A stretch of DNA of 64,000 bases from CAVROT01 sp963722905 (GTDB lineage Bacteria; Pseudomonadota; Alphaproteobacteria; Rhodobacterales; Rhodobacteraceae), in contig CAVROT010000005.1 in the NCBI GenBank assembly GCA_963722905.1, forward strand, positions 186,001-250,000, written 5' to 3'. The position numbers and the translations under genes are program-made. Shown piece by piece: positions 24,774-34,140 of this stretch; the first letter of the stretch is position 1, and each line of letters opens with the position of its first letter. The notes below the pieces were generated by a model. The model saw only the letters and a program-made list of their open reading frames with translations, was not told the DNA's origin and ran no database searches.

Positions 24774-26492
24774 TCAGCGCATTTCCTCGGCCGGGGTCAC
24801 GCCAAGGATACCCAGACCGGCGGAAATTACAATTCCGACGGCTTGCGGCAGGGCGATTTTCGCAGCCGTGGCATCCGTGTCACCCTCCTGCCAGAACCGA
24901 AGCGACGGGTGTTCGTTGCCGCGGTTCCACAGAGCATGGAACGCCTGCGCCAGCTCGTAGAGGTAGAAGGCCACGCGGTGCGGCTCGTGGCTGCGCGCCG
25001 CGACCTCGACCAGTCGGGGCCATTCGGCGATCTTGCGTGCGACCGCCACCTCGGCCGGATCGTCCAGCCGCGGGGCACTCGCCGCGATGCCCGCCGCCTC
25101 CGCTCTTCGCAGGACCGAGCGCAGGCGCGCATGGGCGTACTGCACGTAGAACACCGGGTTGTCCTTCGACTGCTCGACCGCGCGGGCGAAGTCGAACTCG
25201 AGCGGAGCGTCGTTCTTGCGGGTGAGCATGGTGAACCGGGTGACGTCGGGGCCCACCTCGCCCACCACGTCGCGCAGGGTGACGAAGGTGCCCGCGCGCT
25301 TGGACATCTTCACCGGCTCGCCGTTGCGGGTCAGCCGGACGAGTTGCGTCAGCTTGATGTCCAGCGGCACGCGACCGTCCGACAGCGCCTGCACGGCCGC
25401 CTTCATCCGCTTCACGTAACCGCCGTGATCGGCGCCGAAGACGTTTATGAGCATGTCGAAACCGCGTTCGACCTTGTCGAAGTGATAGGCGATATCGGGG
25501 GCGAAATAGGTCCACGATCCGTCCGACTTGCGGATCGGCCGGTCCACGTCGTCGCCGAACCGGGTCGACCGGAACAGTGTCTGCTCGCGCGGCTCCCAGT
25601 CCTCGGGCAGCTTGCCTTTCGGCGGCTCCAGCGTGCCCTGGTAGATCAGGCCCTTCGCGTCGAGGCTGTCGATCGCCGCCTCGATGCGCCCGGTGCCGTA
25701 AAGCGACTTCTCGCTGAAGAACCGGTCCATCTTCACGCCGATCAGGGCCAGATCCGCGCGGATCAGTTCCATCATCGCGTCGGTGGCGAAATCGCGCACC
25801 TGTGGCAGCCATATCTCTTCGCCCTGGCGCACGAACGCGTCGCCGACCTTGTCCTTCAGCGCCCGGCCGACGGGGATCAGATAGTCGCCGGGATAGACGC
25901 CGTCGGGAAACTCGACGTCCTGCCCGTGCGCCTCGAGATAGCGCAGGTAGACCGACCGGGCCAGCGTATCGATCTGGCTGCCGCCGTCGTTGATGACGTA
26001 TTCGCGCGTGACGTCGTAGCCCGCGAAATCCATCAGCGACGCCAGAGCGTCGCCAAAGACTGCGCCGCGCGTGTGGCCGACATGCAGCGGACCGGTGGGA
26101 TTGGCGCTGACGTATTCGACGTTCACCCGGCTGCCCGCACCCATGGACGACCGGCCGTAGCCGGGCGTTCCGGCCACGGAGGAGATCACGTCGGCCCAGA
26201 GCGACGGTACCAGCGTGAGGTTCAGGAACCCCGGCCCCGCCACGGCGACGTCGGCGAGACGAGGGTCGCCGCGCAGCCGGTCCGCCAGCGCGCCGGCGAT
26301 GTCGCGCGGCCTGGCGCCCGCAGGCTTGGCCAGCACCATAGCCGCGTTGGTCGCCATGTCGCCGTGGCCCGCGTCGCGCGGCGGATCGACGGTTACGGCT
26401 GCGGTAGAGAGTCCGGCAGGCAGGTCGCCGGATCGCTCCATCGCGGCCAATGCTCCGGCCACGGCTTGGGCGATATCGTCGAACAGGTTCAT
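24774..26492 (-). CDS. argS: arginine--tRNA ligase
   Basis: This class I aminoacyl-tRNA synthetase charges tRNA-Arg. The 572-residue protein carries the HIGH-like HVGHTRG in SANPTGPLHVGHTRG, KMSKRAG (KMSKS region), the N-terminal Add-1 domain, and the C-terminal DALR anticodon-binding domain ending in GLGILGVTPAEEM. Length is normal. It is followed by the SPOR gene after about 106 bases. Confidence 0.97.
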   Translation of the reverse strand: MNLFDDIAQAVAGALAAMERSGDLPAGLSTAAVTVDPPRDAGHGDMATNAAMVLAKPAGARPRDIAGALADRLRGDPRLADVAVAGPGFLNLTLVPSLWADVISSVAGTPGYGRSSMGAGSRVNVEYVSANPTGPLHVGHTRGAVFGDALASLMDFAGYDVTREYVINDGGSQIDTLARSVYLRYLEAHGQDVEFPDGVYPGDYLIPVGRALKDKVGDAFVRQGEEIWLPQVRDFATDAMMELIRADLALIGVKMDRFFSEKSLYGTGRIEAAIDSLDAKGLIYQGTLEPPKGKLPEDWEPREQTLFRSTRFGDDVDRPIRKSDGSWTYFAPDIAYHFDKVERGFDMLINVFGADHGGYVKRMKAAVQALSDGRVPLDIKLTQLVRLTRNGEPVKMSKRAGTFVTLRDVVGEVGPDVTRFTMLTRKNDAPLEFDFARAVEQSKDNPVFYVQYAHARLRSVLRRAEAAGIAASAPRLDDPAEVAVARKIAEWPRLVEVAARSHEPHRVAFYLYELAQAFHALWNRGNEHPSLRFWQEGDTDATAAKIALPQAVGIVISAGLGILGVTPAEEMR

Positions 26493-26636
26493 GGGGGCGA
26501 CCTCCGGTGGTGCCGGCGCGGTCTATCATGGCGCATTGCGGGGTCAACCGCGCCCCCTGCCCCGCCGCGCCGGCCGCCGGCCGCCCGTCAGCTTTCGACC
26601 GTCGGGGTCCGGTTGTCGGCCGCCAGCCGCCAGACG

Positions 26637-28484
26637 TCAGCCGGCACGGCGCTGCGCATCCCGGTCGGGCGGAACCATGGCAATGATGCGTTCGCCCGGC
26701 CCGGCGTCGAGGTCCAACTCTTCGGGGATCAGCCGGGCGTCGTTGTCGGTGCCCACGACGGCGACGGCCACCGCGTCAGGGCGATCCTCACGCCATTGGG
26801 CGGCGGTATAGTCCTCGGTGATCGCCGTGACCTTGAAGCTCCAGTTCTCCCACATCTTCTGGTTGAGGTCGCGAAAGCTGCCGCCGTCGCCGAACCGCTG
26901 GCCGCCCAGCGACGCGGGCAGCGCGTGGCGGGCATAGTCGGCCTTCTCGCGGGCGACCTGCCAGATGTTCTCGCGCCCGAACTCGAGTGCGAGGTCGGTC
27001 GCGACCAGCGTATTGTAGGCGTCGTTGTCCGTCGCGGCGACGATGGTGGAGTATCCCTGTATCTCGATGCGCAGCTCGGCTGCTTCGGACAGGATGTCGC
27101 CGAAGAAGGTGGGCAGACCCGCCTCGCGCGCCTCGCGGAGATGGTCGCGGTTGGGATCGGTGACAAGGACCGGCACGCCCGCCTCCTTGAAGGCCTGCGC
27201 CAGGCCGGACGTCCAGAGCGACCCGCCCACCAGCAGGACGCCCGGCACCTCGGACGCGGTCAGCCCCAGCATCCGGGCGAAGGGACCCAGCGTGAAGCCG
27301 TGCAGCACCACCGACGCCGCCACCAGGCAGAACGCCAGCGGCCCGATCAGTGCGCCATCAGCGACGCCGAGGTCGACCAGCCGCGTGCCGAAGAGGCCCG
27401 CCACCGCCACCAGGACCACGCCGCGCGGACCGGTCAGCGCGACCAGCAGGCGTTCGCGCATCGGCAGGCGGGTCACGGTCAGCGCGATCAATACGGTCAG
27501 CGGACGCGCGACGAAGAGGACCAGCGCCACGAACAGCGCCGCCCGCCAGTCCAGCTGGCGCAGCGCCGCGAAGTCCAGCGAGGCGGCAAGCAGGATGAAC
27601 ACGCCCGAGACCAGAAGGATCGTCGCGTGCTCCTTGAACCGGCGCAGCTCGGTGAAGGACGGCAGCCGGGCGTTGGCGATGACGATGCCCATGACGGTGA
27701 CGGCCAGCAGGCCGCTTTCGTGGAGCACCTCGTCGCTGACCGCGAACACCAGCAGCAGGCTGACGAACAGAACCGGCACCTTCATGAACTCGGGCACGCG
27801 GGCGCGCCGGAACGCCCAGGCCAGCCCGGCGCCGGCCGCACCGCCCACGAGGCCGGCAAAGCCGATTCCGACCGCCAGCTCCACGATGGCGCCCAGCCAG
27901 GTCTCGGCGGTCTGCATGACGACGACCACCTCGAAGGCCAGCACAGCCGCCAAGGCGCCGATGGGGTCGTTGATGATGGCCTCCCATTGCAGGAGGGCGG
28001 CGGGGCGGCGGGCCAGACGGGCCGACCGCAGCAGAGGCGCGATCACCGTGGGGCCGGTGACGATCATGATGCCGCCGAAGACGGCGCTGCTCTCCCACGA
28101 AAGGCCCGCGCCGTAGCGCAACGCCAGCGCCGAGGTAAGCCAGCCCAGCGGCGCGCCGATCAGGACCAGCCGCTTCACCCCCTCGGCCCCGTCGCGCAGG
28201 GAATGGAAGTTCAGCGTCAGGCCGCCTTCGAACAGGATCACCGCCACGGCGAGACTGATGAGCGGGGCGGTCAGCGGTCCGATGTCGCGTTCGGGATCGA
28301 AGATGCCCAGGACCGGCCCTGCGACGACGCCGGCGGCCAGCATCAGCACGATGGCCGGCATCCGCAACCGCCAGGCCAGCCACTGGCTACCGACGCCAAG
28401 CACACCCACGAGGGCAATCGCAAGGACGGGGCTCAATCCCGCGATCTCGGCCAGGCCGTCCGTCGTGGTGTCAGCCGTGGCCAT
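26637..28484 (-). CDS. cation:proton antiporter, CPA type, with cytosolic Rossmann domain
   Basis: This 615-residue inner-membrane Na+(K+)/H+ antiporter has about twelve transmembrane helices over residues 1-395, including the paired-Asp-like region (EAIINDPIGALAAVL), followed by a RCK/TrkA-N-like nucleotide-binding domain (VLLVGGSLWTSGLAQ, then LVTDPNRDHL) and a second cytosolic segment. The start was set at ATG 28484, because GAGG lies nine bases upstream, while the ATG at 28493 has GAGG directly against it. The start lies 14 bases inside the dgt gene, so translation is coupled to dgt. The ion cannot be fixed from sequence. Confidence 0.88.
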   Translation of the reverse strand: MATADTTTDGLAEIAGLSPVLAIALVGVLGVGSQWLAWRLRMPAIVLMLAAGVVAGPVLGIFDPERDIGPLTAPLISLAVAVILFEGGLTLNFHSLRDGAEGVKRLVLIGAPLGWLTSALALRYGAGLSWESSAVFGGIMIVTGPTVIAPLLRSARLARRPAALLQWEAIINDPIGALAAVLAFEVVVVMQTAETWLGAIVELAVGIGFAGLVGGAAGAGLAWAFRRARVPEFMKVPVLFVSLLLVFAVSDEVLHESGLLAVTVMGIVIANARLPSFTELRRFKEHATILLVSGVFILLAASLDFAALRQLDWRAALFVALVLFVARPLTVLIALTVTRLPMRERLLVALTGPRGVVLVAVAGLFGTRLVDLGVADGALIGPLAFCLVAASVVLHGFTLGPFARMLGLTASEVPGVLLVGGSLWTSGLAQAFKEAGVPVLVTDPNRDHLREAREAGLPTFFGDILSEAAELRIEIQGYSTIVAATDNDAYNTLVATDLALEFGRENIWQVAREKADYARHALPASLGGQRFGDGGSFRDLNQKMWENWSFKVTAITEDYTAAQWREDRPDAVAVAVVGTDNDARLIPEELDLDAGPGERIIAMVPPDRDAQRRAG

Positions 28485-29697
28485 GTCGCGCATCCTCGCC
28501 GGTCAGTCGCCCGTGCTCCTGAATGGCGAAGCGGTCGGTCATGCCGGCGATATAGTCCACGACCAGCCGCGCCAAGGCCGCATCGCCGCGTGCGACCGCC
28601 ACATCGCCCTGCCATGCGTCCGGCAGCAGGTCCGGCCGGGACATGTACAGGGGGAACAGATCGTCGATCATCGCAGTGACATGCGCCCGCATCTCGACGA
28701 CGCTCGGCGCGCGGTACATGCGGTGGTAAAGGAACGTCCGGATCGTCCGCAGGTCCTGCCAGACCGGTTCGGAGAACCGCACGATGGACCGGCCCGCGTC
28801 ACGCACCGCCTGCGCGTCGGCGGGCGCAAGCTCGGCCAGTCGTCCCTGCGCCTGCGCGATCACGTCCTCGACCAGCGTGCCGAAGAAGCGGCGCAGCGCC
28901 TCGTGCCGGCGCCTTTCGCGACCGATCCCCGGCCACCGCGCGTCGACCCGGCCGAAGGCAGCATCCAGCATCGGCATGGCCGCCAGCTCGGCCTCGTCGA
29001 AGAGGCCTGCGCGCAGGCCGTCGTGCAGGTCGTGGCTGTTATAGGCCACATCGTCGGCCAGCGCCGCCACCTGCGCCTCGGCGCTGGCATGCGTGGCCAG
29101 TTCCAGGTCGTGCAGGTCTGCATAGGCCTCCAGCGCATAGGGCGCGGGGCGCGGCACCGGGCCGTTATGCTTGGCGATGCCCTCCAGCACCTCCCATGTC
29201 AGGTTCAGCCCGTCGAAGGCGGCATAGTGGCGTTCCAGCCGGGTGACGATGCGGATCGCCTGCGCGTTATGGTCGAACCCGCCATGTGGCGCCATCAGCG
29301 TGGCCAGCGCCTCTTCCCCGGTATGGCCGAAGGGCGGGTGGCCCAGATCATGCGCCAGCGCCACAGCCTCGGTGAGGTCGGTGTCGAGCCCCAGGACGCC
29401 CGCGATGGTCCGCGCCACCTGCGCCACCTCGATGGAGTGGGTCAGCCGGGTGCGGTAATAGTCGCCCTCATGCTCGATGAAGACCTGCGTCTTGTGCTTG
29501 AGCCGGCGGAACGCGCTGGAGTGGACGATCCGGTCGCGGTCGCGCTGGAAGGCCGTGCGATAGCGCGACGGCCCCTCGGGGTAGAGCCTGCCGCGGCTCT
29601 CGTCGGGGCGGCTGGCGTAAGGCGCGCGGCCGGGGCCCTGCCACATGGCCTCGGGCGCTGGCACGAACCCCTGCCGGTCCGGTGTCGGGGCGGTCAT
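28471..29697 (-). CDS. dgt: deoxyguanosinetriphosphate triphosphohydrolase-like protein
   Basis: This HD-domain dNTP triphosphohydrolase cleaves dNTPs to nucleosides and triphosphate. The 408-residue protein has SSAFRRLKHKTQVF, the metal-binding HSIEVAQ and HDLGHPPFGHTGE, and VAYNSHDLHDGL with the distal Asp/His. Length fits the alphaproteobacterial form. The start ATG 29697 (MTAPTPDR) is preferred over upstream in-frame codons that lie in the divergent erpA promoter region. It is divergent from erpA, with 133 bases between the starts. Confidence 0.93.
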   Translation of the reverse strand: MTAPTPDRQGFVPAPEAMWQGPGRAPYASRPDESRGRLYPEGPSRYRTAFQRDRDRIVHSSAFRRLKHKTQVFIEHEGDYYRTRLTHSIEVAQVARTIAGVLGLDTDLTEAVALAHDLGHPPFGHTGEEALATLMAPHGGFDHNAQAIRIVTRLERHYAAFDGLNLTWEVLEGIAKHNGPVPRPAPYALEAYADLHDLELATHASAEAQVAALADDVAYNSHDLHDGLRAGLFDEAELAAMPMLDAAFGRVDARWPGIGRERRRHEALRRFFGTLVEDVIAQAQGRLAELAPADAQAVRDAGRSIVRFSEPVWQDLRTIRTFLYHRMYRAPSVVEMRAHVTAMIDDLFPLYMSRPDLLPDAWQGDVAVARGDAALARLVVDYIAGMTDRFAIQEHGRLTGEDARHGHG

Positions 29698-29830
29698 GTC
29701 GGCCCATCCTTCGCGCCCGGCCGCGGCCCGTCCCTGGTGGCGGTCCGTCGGCGGCGTCCTTGTCGTTCTGTCCCGGCGTCCGTATATTCCGGCAGGCGGG
29801 GGATTGACACCTCGCCGCCCCGATTTGCGG

Positions 29831-30172
29831 ATGACCGCCATGGACCTGAACCTCCCGCCCCGCGTCACCGACCGTGCCTTTGCGCGCCTGGCCGAGATCG
29901 CCGAGGCCGCCGGCGGCCCCCAGGCCCTCCGCGTGGCGGTCGAGGGCGGCGGATGCTCGGGGTTCCAGTACGAGATCAAGCTGGACCAAGCCGCCGACGA
30001 CGACCTTGTCCTCGAGAAGGACGGCCAGAGCGTGCTGGTCGACGCGGTATCCCTGCCGTTCCTGTCGAACGCGGTCATCGACTTTTCGGACGAACTCATC
30101 GGCGCCCGCTTCGTGATCGAGAACCCCAACGCCACCTCGTCCTGCGGCTGCGGCACGTCGTTCTCCATTTGA
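29831..30172 (+). CDS. erpA: A-type iron-sulfur carrier (ErpA/IscA-like)
   Basis: This HesB/IscA-type protein delivers Fe-S clusters to target enzymes. The 113-residue protein contains the three conserved Cys, Cys42 in GGGCSGF and Cys105 and Cys107 in SSCGCG. ATG 29831 is used, though ATG 29840 (MDLNLPPRV) is equally plausible. It stands divergent from dgt and is followed by xth. ErpA and IscA cannot be firmly told apart by motif alone. Confidence 0.9.
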   Translation: MTAMDLNLPPRVTDRAFARLAEIAEAAGGPQALRVAVEGGGCSGFQYEIKLDQAADDDLVLEKDGQSVLVDAVSLPFLSNAVIDFSDELIGARFVIENPNATSSCGCGTSFSI

Positions 30173-30245
30173 CACGAACCTCCGGGGGCGCCCGGTGCTG
30201 CCGGGGTGAACGGCCCCTCGCCACGCTACCGGTCGGAACGCGCGC

Positions 30246-31040
30246 ATGAAGATCGCAACCTTCAACGTGAACGGGATCAGGGCCCGGCTTCCAGGCTTGC
30301 TGAACTGGCTGCGCGACAGCGCGCCAGATGTGGCCGTCCTCCAGGAACTCAAGTCCGCCGACGCCGCGATGCCACGCGCGCAGATCGAGGATCTGGGCTA
30401 TGCCGTCGAGACGCACGGCCAGAAATCGTTCAACGGCGTGGCGATCCTGTCGAAGCTGCCGCTGGAGGACGTCACGCGCGGGCTGCCGGGGGACGAGGGC
30501 GACGAACAGGCGCGCTGGATCGAGGCGACGGTGGTGGGCGATGCCGCCGTGCGGCTGTGCTGCCTCTACCTGCCCAACGGCAATCCGGCGCCGGGGCCGA
30601 AATACGACTACAAGCTGGCTTGGATGGCCCGGCTGCGCGAACGTGCCGCCGCGCTGATTGCGGAAGAGGTGCCGGCCGTCCTGATGGGCGACTACAACAT
30701 CCTGCCGCAGGACGAGGATGCTGCGCGACCGGACGTCATGGCCGAGGACGCGCTGGCCCTGCCCGCCTCGCGCGCGGCATTCCGGCGGCTGCTGAACCTG
30801 GGGCTGACGGACGCCTTCCGTGCCCGCGTCCAGGGCCCGGGGCATTACAGCTACTGGGACTACCAGGCCGGCGCATGGGACCGGAACCACGGCCTGCGGA
30901 TCGACCACGCGCTGCTGACGCCACAAGCCGCCGACCTCCTGACCGACGCCAGGATCGAGACCGGCGTGCGCGGCCGCGATAAGCCCAGCGACCACGTCCC
31001 TGTCTGGATCGACCTCGCCGTCCGAGCCTCGACAGGATAG
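30246..31040 (+). CDS. xth: exodeoxyribonuclease III
   Basis: This AP endonuclease/3'-5' exonuclease takes part in base excision repair. The 264-residue protein opens with MKIATFNVNGIRARL, contains LQELKSADA (catalytic Glu), MGDYNILP, and ends with RIDHALLTP and KPSDHVPVW, which carry the catalytic Asp and His. It lies 73 bases after the erpA-like gene. Confidence 0.95.
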   Translation: MKIATFNVNGIRARLPGLLNWLRDSAPDVAVLQELKSADAAMPRAQIEDLGYAVETHGQKSFNGVAILSKLPLEDVTRGLPGDEGDEQARWIEATVVGDAAVRLCCLYLPNGNPAPGPKYDYKLAWMARLRERAAALIAEEVPAVLMGDYNILPQDEDAARPDVMAEDALALPASRAAFRRLLNLGLTDAFRARVQGPGHYSYWDYQAGAWDRNHGLRIDHALLTPQAADLLTDARIETGVRGRDKPSDHVPVWIDLAVRASTG

Positions 31041-31681
31041 GATCCGGCGCCGGTGCAGAACCCTGACGTCCGACGATGCGTATCGAGGATGAATATGGTC
31101 AGGCGGGCGGCATGGGCATGCCTTCCCCCGCCCGCTGCCACGCGACGAACCGGTCAGGCCATGGCGCGGCGCGGGCGCACAACGAGACGCCGGGCGCCGC
31201 GAAACGCACCGGCCGGGCGTTCCGCAGGCACTGGACCGGAGACCGCGCCCGGAGCCGCGTCGGGGCGACCCCTCTCACGATCTGCAGGCGAACCACCGCC
31301 GGGCAGCGGATGCGCTGCCTCGAGGCCTTCAGGGAGCGCATCGCCGCCGGAAACCCCGACCGCCAGACTGCCGGGATCCGCATCCGCACAGCCCTCAAGA
31401 CCCGCTTCTCCGCCCTCGGCACCGCCGAGATCGTTTGCGCGGCCGGGCATCGGCGAGGGAAGGGCGCGCCACGCCACAGGCCCGAGTTCCGCGACAATGC
31501 CCGACGGCGACCGGAGTTCACGCAGCCGTGCGGTAAGATCGGACAGGTGCAGGGTATGGCACCGGGCCTGGTCCGGCTTGGACATGCTGCCCAAGTGCAC
31601 CGTCGGTCCCGCGATGCGCATCCCAGGCATATGTCGTGCGCGAAAGGCGGATCCGGCCCGGGAATTTCCGGGACGGATCGG
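31041..31681. other. 641-base interval before capsule cluster
   Basis: This region lies between xth (+) and the ABC-2 permease (-). No recognised gene or RNA was found. One minus-strand frame (31154-31630) has partly protein-like character and is listed separately at low confidence. No insertion sequence or tRNA is visible. Confidence 0.5.
31154..31630 (-). CDS. possible small hypothetical protein downstream of capsule permease
   Basis: This 158-codon frame lies downstream of, and on the same strand as, the ABC-2 permease. Its first 60 residues look like ordinary protein (for example KPDQARCHTLHLSDLTARL and a varied hydrophobic pattern), but the last 90 are Gly/Pro/Ala-rich and resemble noncoding GC-rich translation. 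No strong ribosome binding site is present before ATG 31630. I recognise no family. It could be a decayed or lineage-specific gene, or chance. Confidence 0.3.
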   Translation of the reverse strand: MPGMRIAGPTVHLGSMSKPDQARCHTLHLSDLTARLRELRSPSGIVAELGPVAWRALPSPMPGRANDLGGAEGGEAGLEGCADADPGSLAVGVSGGDALPEGLEAAHPLPGGGSPADRERGRPDAAPGAVSGPVPAERPAGAFRGARRLVVRPRRAMA

Positions 31682-32563
31682 CTAGTCGTTGACGATGTCC
31701 CGGTGGTAGCGCCGCAGCAGCAGCAGACCCAGGACGAGCGTCACCATCGAGACCGACGCCACATAAACATAGGAGACGTAAGTGGCGTCGTAAGTGGCAT
31801 AAATGCCCTTGCGGACTTGACCGACGATATGCACCAGGGGGTTCCACCACAGCCAGTCGCGATAGGGCATCGGCACGGTATCGAACATGAAGAAGATGCA
31901 CGAGACCAGGAACAGCGGCCGGGTCAGGATCGCCCAGATCCTCTCCCACACCGGGAAAACCGACAAGAGAAAGCAGTTCAGCGTCCCGATACCGGCCGCC
32001 AGGCCCAGCAGCATGACGAGGCCGACGAAAAGCGCGGTGTAGTCGATGATGACGTCGAGCCGGTACATGAGGATCAGGCCGACGATGACGCACCAGAAGA
32101 CCATGATCTGCGTCAGCCCGTTCAGCACCAGTCGCGCGATCAGGGCGTCCACGTAGGTCACGCCGGGATAGAAGAGCAGCGGTCTGGAAAATCGTAGTGC
32201 AACCGCGATCTTCTGGCTGACGTCGACATAGAAAAAGAGCGGCAGCAGCCCCGAGGCATAGAAGATCGGAAAATTGGTGCCGATGGGTGGCGACCGGAAG
32301 GCGAGCGTGAAGAGGAACGTCAAAAGGAAGATCCCGGCGACGGGTTCGAGGATCGTCCACAGATAGCCCAGCGCGGACCGGCCGTAAGTCGTCGACATCT
32401 CGCGCAACATCAGCGCCACGACGGTCCGGGCCGTCCGTGCTCTCTGGGGGCGAAGCGCGCTGCGCCCCGGCGTCGCTACGTGCGACGGGGATCCCGCAGA
32501 CCCCGATGCGGCAAGCGCCGGCGCGATCCGGGTCGTCATCCGGCGAACTGGCGCATCGGGCAC
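31682..32563 (-). CDS. ABC-2 type capsule/polysaccharide export permease (KpsM-like)
   Basis: This inner-membrane permease for capsular polysaccharide export has about 293 residues with six transmembrane helices, beginning with the family's MLREMSTTYGRSALGYLWTI motif at about residue 52. The C-terminus is RRYHRDIVND. The N-terminal 45 residues are low-complexity. The assigned ATG (32563) sits only 11 bases from the divergent start of the KpsE-like gene, so the real start may be the later in-frame ATG at 32539. The partner ATPase lies on the other strand at 34141-34803, an inverted arrangement compared with the usual co-directional kpsMT. Confidence 0.9.
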   Translation of the reverse strand: MPDAPVRRMTTRIAPALAASGSAGSPSHVATPGRSALRPQRARTARTVVALMLREMSTTYGRSALGYLWTILEPVAGIFLLTFLFTLAFRSPPIGTNFPIFYASGLLPLFFYVDVSQKIAVALRFSRPLLFYPGVTYVDALIARLVLNGLTQIMVFWCVIVGLILMYRLDVIIDYTALFVGLVMLLGLAAGIGTLNCFLLSVFPVWERIWAILTRPLFLVSCIFFMFDTVPMPYRDWLWWNPLVHIVGQVRKGIYATYDATYVSYVYVASVSMVTLVLGLLLLRRYHRDIVND

Positions 32564-32574
32564 GGATTTGCTAG

Positions 32575-34132
32575 GTGGCGAAGCAGCATGGCAGCACTCT
32601 CATCCTACACCCCGCGCGGAGATTCAATTTGAAAGAGCCGCGCGTCGCCCCGACAGAGACAGGATCGTCCGACACGGCACGGGTCGTTCGGCCGGGCACT
32701 GCTACGGCTGCGTCGCAGCCAGGCCAGGCCGCGTCCCGTGCGTCGCACCGCTCCGATGCGCAGCCGACCGCCACGGCGCGCCCGGTCGCGAAAGGCGGCG
32801 CGGGGGCCGGCAAACCTGCGTCCGGCGCGCAAGGGTCCGCGGTGCGGGGTCCCGGGGCACCCGGCATCACGATGCCGGGGCGTGGGCCGGCGCCGAGCGA
32901 CGGCTCCGCACCCCGGTTGACTGTTGCGACGGCCGCCGGATCGGCCGTCGGTTCCGCAACGGCCAGCGCCGGCAAGTCGTCCGCGCCGGCGGCCGCCCAG
33001 CACGTCTTCATGCCGGTCGCACGGCGCGCGCGGTTGCGGCGCCGGCATCTCGTGCTGGCCGCCTTCTTCGCGATCTGGGTCGTCGTGCCGGTGATCGCAA
33101 CGGCGGTCTACCTCTATGGCGTGGCGGACGACCAGTATGCCTCGAACGTCGGATTCTCGGTCCGCAAGGAAGAGGTGGGATCGGCGATCGAGCTTCTGGG
33201 CGGCATCACCGAACTGTCGGGCTCCAGTTCGTCGGACACCGACATCCTCTACAAGTTCATCCAGAGCCAGCAGATGGTTCGCGCCGTCAACGAGAAGGTC
33301 GACCTGACCGAGATCTACACCAATCCCGGCGATCCGATCTTCGGACTGGGCGACGACACGCGGATCGAGGCGCTCGCCCGCTACTGGAGCCGGATGGTCA
33401 AGGTCTTCTATGACAGTGCCTCTGGTCTCATCGAGGTGCGGGTGCTGGCGTTCGACCCCGACGACGCGCTGGCGGTCTCGAGGACCGTATTCGACGAAAG
33501 TTCCCGCATGATCAACGACCTGTCCGAGATCGCGCGGTCGGATGCCACGCGCTATGCCGAGGAAGAGCTGGAGACGGCGCTGGAGCGCCTCAAGACCGCG
33601 CGCGCGGCGGTGACCGCGTTCCGCCTGCGCAACCGCATCGTCGATCCCGAGTCCGAAATCCAGGGGCGGATGGGTCTGCTGGCGAGCCTTCAGCAGCAAC
33701 TTGCGATGGCGCTGATCGACCTCGATCTGCTGCTCAGCACCGCCGGGTCGACCGATCCGCGCGTGCAGCAGGCCGAAAAGCGGGTCGAGGTCATCCGCCG
33801 ACAGATCGAACTCGGAACGCTCCGAGTTCTCCGAGGCCGCCGACGGCGACGACACCGAGGCCTATTCCAATCTCATCGGCGAATACGAGGGGCTGGCCGT
33901 CGATCAGGAGTTCGCCGAGGCGAGCTATCTATCGGCGCGCGCAACGCGGGACGCGGCCGTGGCCGAGGGGCAGCGCCAGTCGCGCTACCTGGCCACTCAT
34001 ATCCCGCCCACGGTGGCCGAGACGGCCGAGTATCCGCGCCGCGGAACCCTGCTGGGCATGATCGCACTGGCCGCCCTCATAAGCTGGTCCATCGTCGTGA
34101 TGGTCTACTACTCGCTGCGCGACCGGCGCTGA
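32575..34132 (+). pseudogene. capsule export inner-membrane protein (KpsE/CtrB-like), frameshifted
   Basis: This is a PCP-type protein that spans the periplasm and links the capsule ABC transporter to the outer-membrane export channel. The N-terminal part (GTG 32575) is a disordered Ala/Pro/Gly-rich region of about 150 residues, then a transmembrane helix (FFAIWVVVPVIATAVYLYG), the Wzz-like domain (VGFSVRKEEVGSAIELLGG) and coiled coil to about residue 412. At about 33811-33816 (CTCGGAA) one extra base shifts the frame. The +1 frame continues with ERSEFSEAADGDD, a coiled coil and a second transmembrane helix (GMIALAALISWSIVVMVYY), ending at the TGA at 34130-34132. Removing one G would restore a full-length protein. 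The original frame runs through into the ATPase gene. It could be a true mutation, a read error or recoding. Confidence 0.82.
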
Positions 34133-34140
34133 GCGCACCG

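Noticed and set aside
24843..28679. Very long plus-strand open frame (about 1278 codons) opposite argS and the antiporter
   Set aside because: It is antisense to two well-recognised genes; its translation is Arg/His/Gln/Gly-rich without domains. Such shadow frames are expected at high GC.
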